Below are positions 1 to 7,834 of a stretch of 64,000 nucleotides of DNA, one piece after another. The notes beneath the pieces are model-generated. The model saw nothing but the letters and a program-made list of their open reading frames with translations. It did no database searches and was not told the origin of the DNA. Source of the stretch: Candidatus Contendibacter sp. GTDB lineage: Bacteria; Pseudomonadota; Gammaproteobacteria; Competibacterales; Competibacteraceae. Location of the stretch: the NCBI GenBank assembly GCA_029624765.1, contig JARSSO010000045.1, forward strand, positions 62,001 to 126,000, in the 5' to 3' direction. Numbering within the stretch: the first letter of the stretch is position 1; each line of letters opens with the position of its first letter. The translations under genes and the position numbers were made by a program.

Positions 1-1
1 G

Positions 2-1276
2 GAAATCCGCCAGGTTCAGGAAAAACTCAAGGCCTTCGTCGGCACAGGCCAACTTGGGGTGTTCGCCAGTGGTTATTGGGGCCATCCGGCCATGAAGCTG
101 CCGCCGGAGGTCAACCTGCTGGCCGCGACCCACTATCTCCAGGCTCTCGAATATCAGCGGATCGCCAACCGGATCGTCGCCATTCTCGGCTCGAAAACTC
201 CGCATATCCAGAATCTCGCCGTCGGCGGCGTGGCCAACCCGATCAACCCGGACAGCCAGTCCACCCTAACCCTGGAGCGGCTGTTCGCCATCAAGGCCGA
301 AATCGACAAACTCAGCGAATTCGTCAACAAGGCGATGATCCCGGACGTGGCCGCCGTCGGCGCTTTATACGCCGACTGGACCAAGTATGGGGCGGGCGTC
401 ACCGATTATCTGTCGGTGCCCGATCTGCCGCTGGACACCAAGGGCACCCGGTTCGAATTGCCCGGCGGTTATATCGCCAAGGGCGATCTGGCGACGTTCA
501 AGCCGATCACCAGTTATCAGGACGGCTACTTCCGCGACGGGGTCAAGGAAAGCGTCAAGCACGCCTGGTACCAGTACAAGGGCGACGACAAGGCTCGCCA
601 TCCCTACGAGGGCCAGACGCATCCGCATCACACCGCCTTCCAGGACGACGGCAAATATTCCTGGGTCAAGGCCCCGACCTTTTACGACAAGCGCGTCCAA
701 GTGGGTCCATTGGCGAATGTTCTGGCCATGGTCGCCGCCGGCCACGAACCGACCAAGCGCCATCTCAACCGGGTGCTGGAGATCGCCGGCTCAGTCGCGG
801 GAACTCAGATTCCGGTCGCGGCGCTGCATTCGACCGTCGGCCGGATCGCCGCACGGGCAGTGCGATGCGCGGTGTTGCTGGAATCGCTGCAAAATCAATG
901 GCAGTTGCTGATCGACAACATCGCCAAGGGCGATTTCGCCACCTTCAACCGTCCGGTGTTTCCCAAGGGCGAGATTCGCGGTTTCGGTTATCACGAAGCG
1001 CCGCGCGGGGTGCTGTCGCACTGGACCGTGATCGAAAACGGCAAGATCCGGAATTATCAGGCGGTGGTGCCGAGTACCTGGAACGCCGGCCCGCGCGACG
1101 ACGCCGACGCGCTGGGGCCTTACGAGGCCTCCCTGCTTGACAATCCGGTGGCCAATCCCGAACTGCCGCTGGAAGTCCTGCGCACGGTGCATTCCTTCGA
1201 TCCCTGTCTCGCCTGCGCGATCCATTTAGTCGATACCCGGCGGCGGCCCATCGTCCAGGTCAAGGCGTTCGGATGA
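2..1276 (+). CDS. hupL: Uptake [NiFe] hydrogenase large subunit (5' end missing)
   Basis: C-terminal 424 residues of a group 1 [NiFe] hydrogenase large subunit; the reading frame is open at the left edge of the window, so the N-terminal nickel-ligand motif lies outside. The distal motif SFDPCLACAIH is present near the C-terminus, with a 15-residue tail after the His that the maturation protease would remove. Family knowledge: this subunit carries the NiFe(CN)2CO site and oxidises H2 at the membrane with a small subunit HupS/HyaA. Downstream protease, hypC, hupK-like, hypD and hypE genes follow with overlaps or short gaps and support the call. hyaB is an equivalent name. Confidence 0.95.
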   Translation, partial: EIRQVQEKLKAFVGTGQLGVFASGYWGHPAMKLPPEVNLLAATHYLQALEYQRIANRIVAILGSKTPHIQNLAVGGVANPINPDSQSTLTLERLFAIKAEIDKLSEFVNKAMIPDVAAVGALYADWTKYGAGVTDYLSVPDLPLDTKGTRFELPGGYIAKGDLATFKPITSYQDGYFRDGVKESVKHAWYQYKGDDKARHPYEGQTHPHHTAFQDDGKYSWVKAPTFYDKRVQVGPLANVLAMVAAGHEPTKRHLNRVLEIAGSVAGTQIPVAALHSTVGRIAARAVRCAVLLESLQNQWQLLIDNIAKGDFATFNRPVFPKGEIRGFGYHEAPRGVLSHWTVIENGKIRNYQAVVPSTWNAGPRDDADALGPYEASLLDNPVANPELPLEVLRTVHSFDPCLACAIHLVDTRRRPIVQVKAFG

Positions 1277-1773
1277 GGATCGTGGTGCTGGGCCTCGGCA
1301 ACATCCTGCTTCGCGACGAGGGCGTCGGGGTGCGGATGGTCGAGGCTCTGGTCGAGCGCTACGCCCTGCCGGCGGAAGTCGAGGTCGTGGACGGCGGAAC
1401 CGCCGGCATGGATCTGCTGAATACCCTCGCGGGTTGCGATCATCTGTTGATTTGCGACGCGGCGCGGACCGGCGCGTCGCCCGCGTCGCTGGTCAAGCTC
1501 GCCACCGCCGAGGTTCCCGCCCTGTTCCTGACCCGGTTCTCGCCCCACCAGCTCGGCTTGGCGGACGTGCTGGCGACGCTGCTTCTCACCGATGAAGCGC
1601 CGGGTTCCATCACCCTGCTGGGCATCGTGCCCGTCGATCTGGAATTGGGCATCGAACTGTCGCCCGAAGTCGCGGCGATGCTCGGACAGGCGGTCGAATG
1701 CCTGGCGACGGAACTGCGCGGGCTAGGTTGTCGGCTTGCACCGAAATGTCCAACGGCGGTCGCGGTGGTCTAG
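1273..1773 (+). CDS. hupD: Hydrogenase maturation protease (HupD/HyaD type)
   Basis: 166-residue nickel-dependent endopeptidase of the HyaD/HupD/HybD family, which clips the C-terminal tail of the large subunit after nickel insertion. The N-terminus has the family motif GLGNILLRDEGVG with the metal-binding Glu, LLICDAA carries the second acidic ligand, and FSPHQLG supplies the His ligand. The ATG overlaps the hupL stop codon (GATGA), implying translational coupling with its substrate gene. A separate, more distant protease serves the hox hydrogenase at about 18.6-19.1 kb. Confidence 0.93.
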   Translation: MRIVVLGLGNILLRDEGVGVRMVEALVERYALPAEVEVVDGGTAGMDLLNTLAGCDHLLICDAARTGASPASLVKLATAEVPALFLTRFSPHQLGLADVLATLLLTDEAPGSITLLGIVPVDLELGIELSPEVAAMLGQAVECLATELRGLGCRLAPKCPTAVAVV

Positions 1774-1776
1774 GTC

Positions 1777-2010
1777 ATGTGCATCGCCATTCCGGCGCGG
1801 GTGGTTGAACTGCGCGAGACCGGCGCGCTGGTGGAACGCTACGGCGAGCGGCTGGAAGTCAGCCTGTTGCTGCTGGAGGAACCGGTGGCGCCGGGTGATT
1901 ACCTGATCATCCAGGCGCGCGCCTTCGCCGTGGAAAAGATCGCGCCCGAGGAAGCGCTGGAAATCCAGCGCCTGTTCGACGCCATCATCGAGACCATGCC
2001 GTCGGTATGA
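1777..2010 (+). CDS. hypC: Hydrogenase assembly chaperone HypC/HupF
   Basis: 77-residue HypC-family chaperone. It starts MCIAIPARV, with the conserved Cys at residue 2 that binds the Fe(CN)2CO intermediate together with HypD. It lies three bases after hupD and overlaps hupK by four bases. In operons of this type it may be a HupF paralogue dedicated to the uptake enzyme rather than the general HypC; the sequence alone does not decide this. Confidence 0.92.
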   Translation: MCIAIPARVVELRETGALVERYGERLEVSLLLLEEPVAPGDYLIIQARAFAVEKIAPEEALEIQRLFDAIIETMPSV

Positions 2011-3206
2011 GCAGCGCGCTCGGCCCCGGCGAGGGCAAGCTGCGCATCCAGATTCGCGTCGAAAAAGGCGTGATCGCGGCGGTTGCATTGGCATCGACGC
2101 GTCCCGTCAGCGCCGGCTCCGTCCTCGTGGGTCGCCGGCTGGACGAAGCCCTGGCGTTGTTGCCACGTCTGTTCAGCCTGTGCGGCGTGGCTCAGGCGGT
2201 TGCGGGACTGCGCGCGGTGGAGAACGCGCTGGGCCTCGTCGTCCCGCCTCCCCAAGCGGCTGCTCGCCAACTTCTCGTCACCGCCGAGGCGCTTGAACAA
2301 ACCGTCTGGCGCATCCTGATCGATGGGCCACGCTGCATCGGCGTCGAGCCAGCCCTCGAAAGCTTGAAACCGCTGCGGCGAGCGCTGGCGTCGCTTCGGC
2401 TCTTGCTGTTTTCCGAGCCAGTCTGGATGCGGATCGGTGGCGCGCGCCTGGCGCCGGATCGGGCCAGACTCGCCGGGGCACTGGATGAAATCGAGCGGTG
2501 TATCGAGCGGACCGTGCTGGGACGGGCGACGGTGGACGGTTCGCCCTGGCCGGATCGTGGCGCTTTCGAAACCTGGATGCGGACTTCTCCCGCGCCAGCC
2601 GCCCTGGTTCCGCGCTGGGCGAACGGGCAGGGATTGGCCGGGTTTGGCCGCGGCACCGTGGAACCCTTGCCGGAGTTTGATCCCGCGTGGCTCGCGTGGC
2701 GGTTGGCGAACGATAGCGATCATTCGTTCTGCGCGCGACCGAATCACGTGGGCGGAGTCGGCGAGACCGGCGCGCTGACCCGCTACTGGACGCATCCGCT
2801 GATCGCCGCGCTGCGCACCGAACATGGCAACGGATTGTTCGTTCGCCTGACGGCGCGGCTTATCGAATGCGCCGCGTTCGTGGCCGAATTGCGTAATCAA
2901 TTCCAAATGGCGAGCGCCGACCATCCCGGAACCCTGGATTTGAGGAACGTCAGCGGTTCCGGCCTGGGCATCGTGGAATGCGCCCGCGGCCGGCTGGTTC
3001 ACTGGCTGGCGATCACCGAAGGGCGAGTGAGCGCTTACCGAATCCTCGCCCCCACCGAATGGAACTTTCACCCCGAGGGTCCGCTGGCGCGTGGTCTGGC
3101 CGGCGCAGAGGTCGGGCGGGGGGACAGGGTTCGCCAAGTCATCGAATTGCTGGTGATGGCGCTCGATCCCTGCGTCGGTTGCGAACTTGCCGTTGATGAA
3201 CATTGA
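2007..3206 (+). CDS. hupK: HupK-like hydrogenase assembly protein (degenerate large-subunit homologue)
   Basis: 399 residues. The C-terminus MALDPCVGCELAVDEH mirrors the distal DPCxxC motif of hydrogenase large subunits. The region where the proximal motif would be reads LFSLCGVAQAVAG, so its second Cys and the His are lost. This is the pattern of HupK, known as a scaffold in cofactor delivery for O2-tolerant or uptake hydrogenases. The ATG overlaps the hypC stop codon. It is not expected to be a catalytic hydrogenase. Confidence 0.82.
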   Translation: MSSALGPGEGKLRIQIRVEKGVIAAVALASTRPVSAGSVLVGRRLDEALALLPRLFSLCGVAQAVAGLRAVENALGLVVPPPQAAARQLLVTAEALEQTVWRILIDGPRCIGVEPALESLKPLRRALASLRLLLFSEPVWMRIGGARLAPDRARLAGALDEIERCIERTVLGRATVDGSPWPDRGAFETWMRTSPAPAALVPRWANGQGLAGFGRGTVEPLPEFDPAWLAWRLANDSDHSFCARPNHVGGVGETGALTRYWTHPLIAALRTEHGNGLFVRLTARLIECAAFVAELRNQFQMASADHPGTLDLRNVSGSGLGIVECARGRLVHWLAITEGRVSAYRILAPTEWNFHPEGPLARGLAGAEVGRGDRVRQVIELLVMALDPCVGCELAVDEH

Positions 3207-3326
3207 CCCCGATCCCATCTCGCCCGCGGCAGCGGAATTGTGCGTCCTATTCCCGCGCTTTCTGGCAAAAGCCACCAAATGGCGTAAGCTCTAGCCAGCG
3301 ACTTAACGGTGAGGTGACCAGCAGCC

Positions 3327-4454
3327 GTGAAGTACATCGACGAATTTCGTGACGGCGCGGCGGCGCGCGGCCTGGCGCGACAAATCGTGCAAGAGACGCG
3401 GTCCGACCGGGAATACCGCCTGATGGAATTTTGCGGCGGCCACACCCACGCTATCTATCGTTATGGCGTACCCGATTTGCTGCCCCCCGGCGTGCGCATG
3501 ATCCATGGTCCCGGCTGCCCAGTGTGCGTGTTGCCCATCGGACGACTGAACATGGCGCTGGAACTGGTGGCCCGGCCCCAAGTGACCCTGTGCAGCTATG
3601 GCGACATGCTGCGGGTGCCGGGTTCAGGCGGGCAAAGCCTGCTCAAGGCCAAGGCGGCCGGCGTCGACATCCGCATGATCTATTCCGCCGCCGACGCCCT
3701 GGCGCTAGCGCAACGGCATCCCGACCGCGAGGTCGTGTTCTTCGCCATCGGGTTCGAGACGACGACCCCGCCCACGGCCCTGGTCATCCAGCGCGCGGCG
3801 GAACTCGATCTGCTGAATTTCAGTGTGTTTTGCAACCATGTGTTGACGCCGGCGGCGATTGCCCATTTGCTGGCCGCGCCCGAGGCGCGCGCGCTGGATG
3901 CGGTGCCCATCGACGGCTTTCTGGGACCGGCGCACGTCAGCGTGGTGATCGGCAGCCGGCCCTACGAAGGTTTTGCGCGCGACCATCGCAAGCCGGTAGT
4001 GATCTCCGGGTTCGAACCGCTGGACGTGTTGCAATCGATTCTGATGCTGATTCGCCAGCTCAACGAAGGCCGCGCCGAGGTGGAAAACCAGTACACCCGC
4101 GCCGTGACCCGCGACGGCAATCTGAAGGCGCAACGGTTGATGGCGGAAATCTTCGAACCACGCCCGATGTTTGAATGGCGCGGTTTGGGGCTGATCCCTC
4201 ACAGCGCGCTCACGATCAGGGAACCCTACGCCCGCTTCGACGCCGAGCGCCGCTTTCCCTTGACCTATCAGGCGGCGTCCGAACATCGGGCCTGTCAGTG
4301 CGGGGCCATTTTGCGCGGCGTGAAGAAACCCACCGATTGCAAGCTGTTCGATGTCGTTTGCACCCCGGAGAATCCGCTTGGTTCATGCATGGTGTCCTCC
4401 GAGGGAGCCTGCGCGGCCTATTACCGCTACGGACGCTATCAGGGGGCCGCATGA
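3327..4454 (+). CDS. hypD: Hydrogenase maturation factor HypD
   Basis: 375-residue iron-sulfur protein that, with HypC and HypE, assembles the Fe(CN)2CO group. Visible motifs are MEFCGGHTHAIYRYG (residues about 33-47), the GPGCPVCV motif, FAIGFETTTPPTA, and a C-terminal Cys-rich segment including CQCG, CKLFDVVC and GSCMVSSEGAC typical of the [4Fe-4S] site. The start is GTG. A gap of 120 bases separates it from hupK. The stop overlaps the hypE start. Confidence 0.96.
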   Translation: MKYIDEFRDGAAARGLARQIVQETRSDREYRLMEFCGGHTHAIYRYGVPDLLPPGVRMIHGPGCPVCVLPIGRLNMALELVARPQVTLCSYGDMLRVPGSGGQSLLKAKAAGVDIRMIYSAADALALAQRHPDREVVFFAIGFETTTPPTALVIQRAAELDLLNFSVFCNHVLTPAAIAHLLAAPEARALDAVPIDGFLGPAHVSVVIGSRPYEGFARDHRKPVVISGFEPLDVLQSILMLIRQLNEGRAEVENQYTRAVTRDGNLKAQRLMAEIFEPRPMFEWRGLGLIPHSALTIREPYARFDAERRFPLTYQAASEHRACQCGAILRGVKKPTDCKLFDVVCTPENPLGSCMVSSEGACAAYYRYGRYQGAA

Positions 4455-5506
4455 GCGCGCCGCGTACTCGCCACTTCTTTGCTAGCCCTCTGGATTTCGA
4501 ATCCGGCCGGGTCGAGCTGAGCCATGGCAGCGGTGGACGGGCCATGGCGCAGCTGATCGAGGAACTGTTCGCGACCGCTTTCCGCAATCCCTGGCTCGAT
4601 CAGCGCAATGACCAGGCCTGCCTGGAATTGCCAGCCGGCCGCGTCGCCATGACCACCGACAGCTACGTGGTCTCCCCCCTGTTCTTCCCTGGCGGCAATA
4701 TCGGTTCGCTGGCGGTGCATGGCACGGTGAACGATCTGGCGATGGCCGGCGCCCGGCCGCTGCATCTGTCCGTCGGCTTTATCCTGGAAGCCGGGTTTCC
4801 GCTGGCCGACCTCCGGCGCATCGTGATGTCGATGGCGACGGCGGCCCGAGCCGCCAACGTAACCATCGTCACCGGCGACACCAAGGTGGTGGAACGCGGC
4901 AAGGGCGATGGCGTCTTCGTCAACACCACCGGCATCGGCGTTATTCCCGACGGTGTCCAGCTTTCCGGCGACCGCGCGCGTCCCGGCGATCTCATTCTGC
5001 TCAGCGGTTCGATGGGTGATCACGGCGTGGCGGTGATGTCGCAACGCGCCGGCCTCGAATTCGAAACGACTCTCCAATCCGACAGCGCCGCCCTGCACGA
5101 ACTGGTGGCGGCGATGGTTGCGGCGGCACCGGGGCTGCGCTGCCTGCGCGATCCCACGCGCGGGGGACTGGCGACCACCCTGAACGAAATCGCCGTCCAA
5201 TCCGGCGTGGGGATGGTCCTTCGAGAAGCCGCCATCCCGATCAAGCCAGAGGTGGCGGCGGCCTGCGAACTGCTGGGACTGGACCCGCTCTACGTCGCCA
5301 ACGAAGGCAAACTCATTGCCATTTGCCCCCCCGAGGACACCGAGCGGGTGCTGGCGGCGATGCACGTTCATCCCCTAGGGGCGGCGGCGGCGGTTATCGG
5401 CACTGTTCGTGAAGACCCCCACCGCTTCGTCACCATGGAAACGACCTTCGGCGGCAATCGCCTGGTGGACTGGCTGAGCGGCGAACAATTGCCGCGTATC
5501 TGCTGA
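4451..5506 (+). CDS. hypE: Hydrogenase maturation factor HypE
   Basis: 351-residue PurM-like ATP-dependent dehydratase that converts a carbamoylated C-terminal Cys to thiocyanate, the source of the cyanide ligands. The protein ends in PRIC, the diagnostic HypE C-terminus, and contains the N-terminal SHGSGGRAM motif and TDSYVVSPLFFPGG. The ATG at 4451 overlaps the hypD stop (ATGA); an upstream in-frame extension to 4175 lies inside hypD and is not plausible. hypA, hypB and hypF are not in the window. Confidence 0.96.
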   Translation: MSAPRTRHFFASPLDFESGRVELSHGSGGRAMAQLIEELFATAFRNPWLDQRNDQACLELPAGRVAMTTDSYVVSPLFFPGGNIGSLAVHGTVNDLAMAGARPLHLSVGFILEAGFPLADLRRIVMSMATAARAANVTIVTGDTKVVERGKGDGVFVNTTGIGVIPDGVQLSGDRARPGDLILLSGSMGDHGVAVMSQRAGLEFETTLQSDSAALHELVAAMVAAAPGLRCLRDPTRGGLATTLNEIAVQSGVGMVLREAAIPIKPEVAAACELLGLDPLYVANEGKLIAICPPEDTERVLAAMHVHPLGAAAAVIGTVREDPHRFVTMETTFGGNRLVDWLSGEQLPRIC

Positions 5507-5564
5507 CGAGTTGACTGTCTGAGTTCAGTATGCGTCGTCAGGAGGATGCGCTTGGCAAACTTTC

Positions 5565-5593
5565 TTGCACTGCAACATAAATTGCGCTATGAT
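5565..5593 (+). promoter_or_regulatory. Predicted sigma70-type promoter
   Basis: TTGCAC at 5565-5570 and TATGAT at 5588-5593 are separated by exactly 17 bases, close to the sigma70 consensus. It lies in the 332-base gap after hypE and points toward the small membrane-protein gene at 5839. The transcript would have a leader of about 240 bases whose content is not explained. Prediction by eye only. Confidence 0.45.
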
Positions 5594-5838
5594 GCTTTCC
5601 AATTGGTGGCGCAAAGCATGTCAATGATGTGATATCTATTGATAGTTGAATGACTTATGGTGAGTACCCGCCTGAAAGAGCGTGGGTCTCTGGACTGGAT
5701 ATCCAAAGCGCGAAACTCGCGCCATGTACATCGCCTCCAAGTCTGGATCGGACAAAATTCGATCTTTTCGGATACCTAACTTTGGAGGGCGCGCTGGTTC
5801 CCTACCTGATCGAGGGGGATTGGTCGCGTGAAATCTTC

Positions 5839-6042
5839 ATGAAAGAACTACTCAAGATTGCTGTATGCGCGGTTTTGCTATTGGCGCTTTCGCCTCTGGT
5901 GGGTTTCTGGATTGTCGCGCTGGTGGGAGCAGGACTGCTTCTGTTACCGATAGGAGCCGTTGTCGCTAAGGCTTTTCCCGAAACCTGGAAACATATCGAG
6001 AATACGCTGTTTTCGCGGACTTTTTTCCCTTCCGCACCGTGA
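5839..6042 (+). CDS. Small membrane protein, unknown function
   Basis: 67 residues, starting MKELLKIAVCAVLL. Two hydrophobic stretches with a short turn (residues about 5-22 and 25-44) suggest a hairpin membrane protein, followed by a short amphipathic tail. The open frame extends upstream to 5650, but that part has no membrane-protein character, so the internal ATG is preferred. A strong terminator follows 36 bases after the stop, suggesting a monocistronic unit. No family was recognised. Confidence 0.45.
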   Translation: MKELLKIAVCAVLLLALSPLVGFWIVALVGAGLLLLPIGAVVAKAFPETWKHIENTLFSRTFFPSAP

Positions 6043-6077
6043 ATGGTTCAGCAAAAGCTTCCAGTTTTGCGATTGAC

Positions 6078-6102
6078 AGCCCGGCGCCGCCGGGCTTTTT
6101 CG
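6078..6102 (+). terminator. Intrinsic terminator
   Basis: AGCCCGGC (6078-6085) pairs with GCCGGGCT (6089-6096) around a three-base loop, and a run of T continues to 6100. It ends the unit containing the small membrane protein. Confidence 0.85.
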
Positions 6103-6160
6103 TTGGTGAAACAATGAGAATCCCGACCCTTCGGATACCCCGGTCCGGTCCGGCGCCATC

Positions 6161-6862
6161 ATGGATTTGACCACCAGCTTCCTGGCCGCCTTTCTGATCG
6201 GCCTGAGCGGTGGAGCGCACTGCTTTGGAATGTGTGGCGGTATCGTCGGGGCGTTGACCCTGGGAGCGCCGGCAACGCCCGACCATCCGCTGCTCGGACG
6301 ACTACCGTTTCTGCTCGCCTACAACCTGGGTCGGCTGCTCAGCTACGTTTTCGCCGGAATGCTGGCGGGCGGGGTCGGGGCATGGGCGACGCATCTGCTG
6401 GCGGTGCATCAGGCGCAGTTAGGGTTGCGGCTTGTGGCCGGGCTGTTCATGATCTTGCTGGGACTGTATCTGGCCGGCTGGTGGAGCGGGCTGGCGCGAG
6501 TGGAACAGGCCGGCGGACGGTTGTGGCGTCGGATCGAACCGCTGGGCCGGCGGCTGTTGCCAGTGCGCACGCCCGCGCGGGCGCTGGGCATCGGGCTGGT
6601 GTGGGGCTGGTTGCCATGCGGGCTGGTCTACAGCGTGCTGGTGTGGGCGATGGGCGCGGGCGGGGCGCTAAACGGCGGCCTGTTGATGTTGTGCTTCGGT
6701 CTGGGCACGCTGCCGGCGCTGCTGGCGATGGGCGCGTTCGCGGCGACACTGGCGGATTTCATGCGCCGGCCATGGATGCGCCAGGTCGCGGGCGCGTTGA
6801 TCATCGGGTTCGGGATGTACCAGATTGGTTTGGCGATGCGGACGATACTTCAGGGCGTGTGA
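6161..6862 (+). CDS. TauE/SafE (UreH-like) family membrane protein
   Basis: 233 residues, mostly hydrophobic with about six membrane segments. The N-terminal GGAHCFGMCGGIVGAL motif is characteristic of the short TauE/SafE-like proteins often annotated as sulfite exporter or cytochrome-biogenesis-like and frequently found beside cytochrome oxidase assembly genes. The Cys pair suggests metal or thiol chemistry rather than proven sulfite export. It stands alone here, ahead of the nitrate regulator. Confidence 0.8.
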   Translation: MDLTTSFLAAFLIGLSGGAHCFGMCGGIVGALTLGAPATPDHPLLGRLPFLLAYNLGRLLSYVFAGMLAGGVGAWATHLLAVHQAQLGLRLVAGLFMILLGLYLAGWWSGLARVEQAGGRLWRRIEPLGRRLLPVRTPARALGIGLVWGWLPCGLVYSVLVWAMGAGGALNGGLLMLCFGLGTLPALLAMGAFAATLADFMRRPWMRQVAGALIIGFGMYQIGLAMRTILQGV

Positions 6863-6956
6863 AGATGCGGCGGGGGCGCCGGCAGTGAATCGATGGGGAT
6901 TGGCATGGTTAGTGCTCTATCGTCAGTGTTGAATATCGAGCGAACCAAGGCCATCG

Positions 6957-7538
6957 ATGAAGAAAATCGAAGTCATGTTGATCGATGCCCATTCGGGGCG
7001 GTCGGCGATTCTGGAGCAAGCGCTGAGCGATGCCGGCTACCGGATCACGGTCCGAACCGCCGGCACCCACAAGCTGTTGCAACAGGTGCGGGAAACCAGG
7101 CCGGACGTGATTCTGATCGACATCGATCTACCCGACCGCGATACCCTGGAGCAATTGCGCGAGATCGGACAAGACCAGCCTCGGCCCATCGTGATGTTCG
7201 CCGAGCGCAGCGATCCCGAAACCACTGCCGCCGCCTTGCGCGCCGGCGTCAGCGCCTACGTGGTGGACGATCTCAATCCGCGCCGTCTCCAGCCGATCAT
7301 GGATGTCGCCATCGCCCGATTCCGCGAATATCAAGCCCTGCGCCGGGAACTGGAGGAAACCCGCAGCCGCTTGGCCGAGCGCAAGGTGATCGAAAAAGCC
7401 AAGGGTTTGCTGATGGCGCAACGGAACCTGAACGAGGAGGAGGCATATCAGACTTTGCGCAAGCTGGCGATGGATCGCAATCAACGAATCGGGGAGGTAG
7501 CGCGCACCGTGGTTTCGTTGCTGGAGCTGTTGAGTTGA
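6957..7538 (+). CDS. nasT: NasT-type ANTAR-domain antiterminator
   Basis: 193 residues: an N-terminal receiver-like domain (VILIDIDLPDRD holds the usual Asp) followed by a coiled linker and a C-terminal ANTAR RNA-binding domain (ERKVIEKAKGLLMAQ to about residue 190). NasT proteins bind paired hexaloop hairpins and prevent termination ahead of nitrate and nitrite assimilation operons. A matching leader is present at 7709-7810, just before nrtA. The usual inhibitory partner NasS is not adjacent. Confidence 0.9.
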   Translation: MKKIEVMLIDAHSGRSAILEQALSDAGYRITVRTAGTHKLLQQVRETRPDVILIDIDLPDRDTLEQLREIGQDQPRPIVMFAERSDPETTAAALRAGVSAYVVDDLNPRRLQPIMDVAIARFREYQALRRELEETRSRLAERKVIEKAKGLLMAQRNLNEEEAYQTLRKLAMDRNQRIGEVARTVVSLLELLS

Positions 7539-7708
7539 ATGGAGGGTCGCCGCCGCTCAATGTGGTGCAAGACAGGAATGCCATGCGCCACGATAGCGCA
7601 AATTGGGTGGCGACAATCCGTGCAAGGCCGCTTACTTCACGAATTAATTCGAATGATATCAACGACTAAACGGTCTTGGCGCGCACCGTGCTAAATCTTG
7701 ATTAACAA

Positions 7709-7753
7709 CCCCTCCCACTGGCGGGACGGGTCACGCGGCCAACGGTGGCTGTG
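7709..7753 (+). promoter_or_regulatory. ANTAR dual-hexaloop RNA motif in the nrt leader
   Basis: Two hairpins lie side by side. P1 (7709-7730) has CCCCTCCC pairing with GGGACGGG through a bulged C and presents the hexaloop ACTGGC. P2 (7734-7753) presents the hexaloop AACGGT on a seven-pair stem with two wobbles. Both loops have A at position 1 and G at position 4, the signature of ANTAR targets, and the linker is about three bases. P2 is followed within ten bases by the terminator at 7762, the expected geometry for NasT-dependent antitermination. Confidence 0.85.
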
Positions 7754-7761
7754 CATCGGAC

Positions 7762-7810
7762 AAAGGCGTCCAGTTCTCGTATCTCATGCGAGAGCTGGAC
7801 GCCTTTTTTA
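7762..7810 (+). terminator. Leader intrinsic terminator of the nrt-nir-nas operon
   Basis: A near-perfect stem of about 18 pairs: AAAGGCGTCCAG (7762-7773) with CTGGACGCCTTT (7795-7806), extended inward by TTCTCG with CGAGAG, around a nine-base loop and followed by six T residues from 7804. It ends 25 bases before the nrtA start, so it must be overridden for expression; the ANTAR motif directly upstream supplies the mechanism. Confidence 0.93.
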
Positions 7811-7834
7811 TTGGCGACTTGGCGGGTGAACGAC

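Noticed and set aside
2007..3206. Second catalytic hydrogenase large subunit
   Set aside because: The proximal CxxC...H motif is lost and the protein is HupK-like, so it is annotated as an assembly factor.
5657..5779. 40-codon frame in the long leader before the small membrane protein
   Set aside because: No ribosome site or recognisable features; left as non-coding.
7745..7834. N-terminal extension of nrtA into the leader
   Set aside because: It would translate through the ANTAR hairpin and terminator and bury the Tat signal 45 residues from the start.
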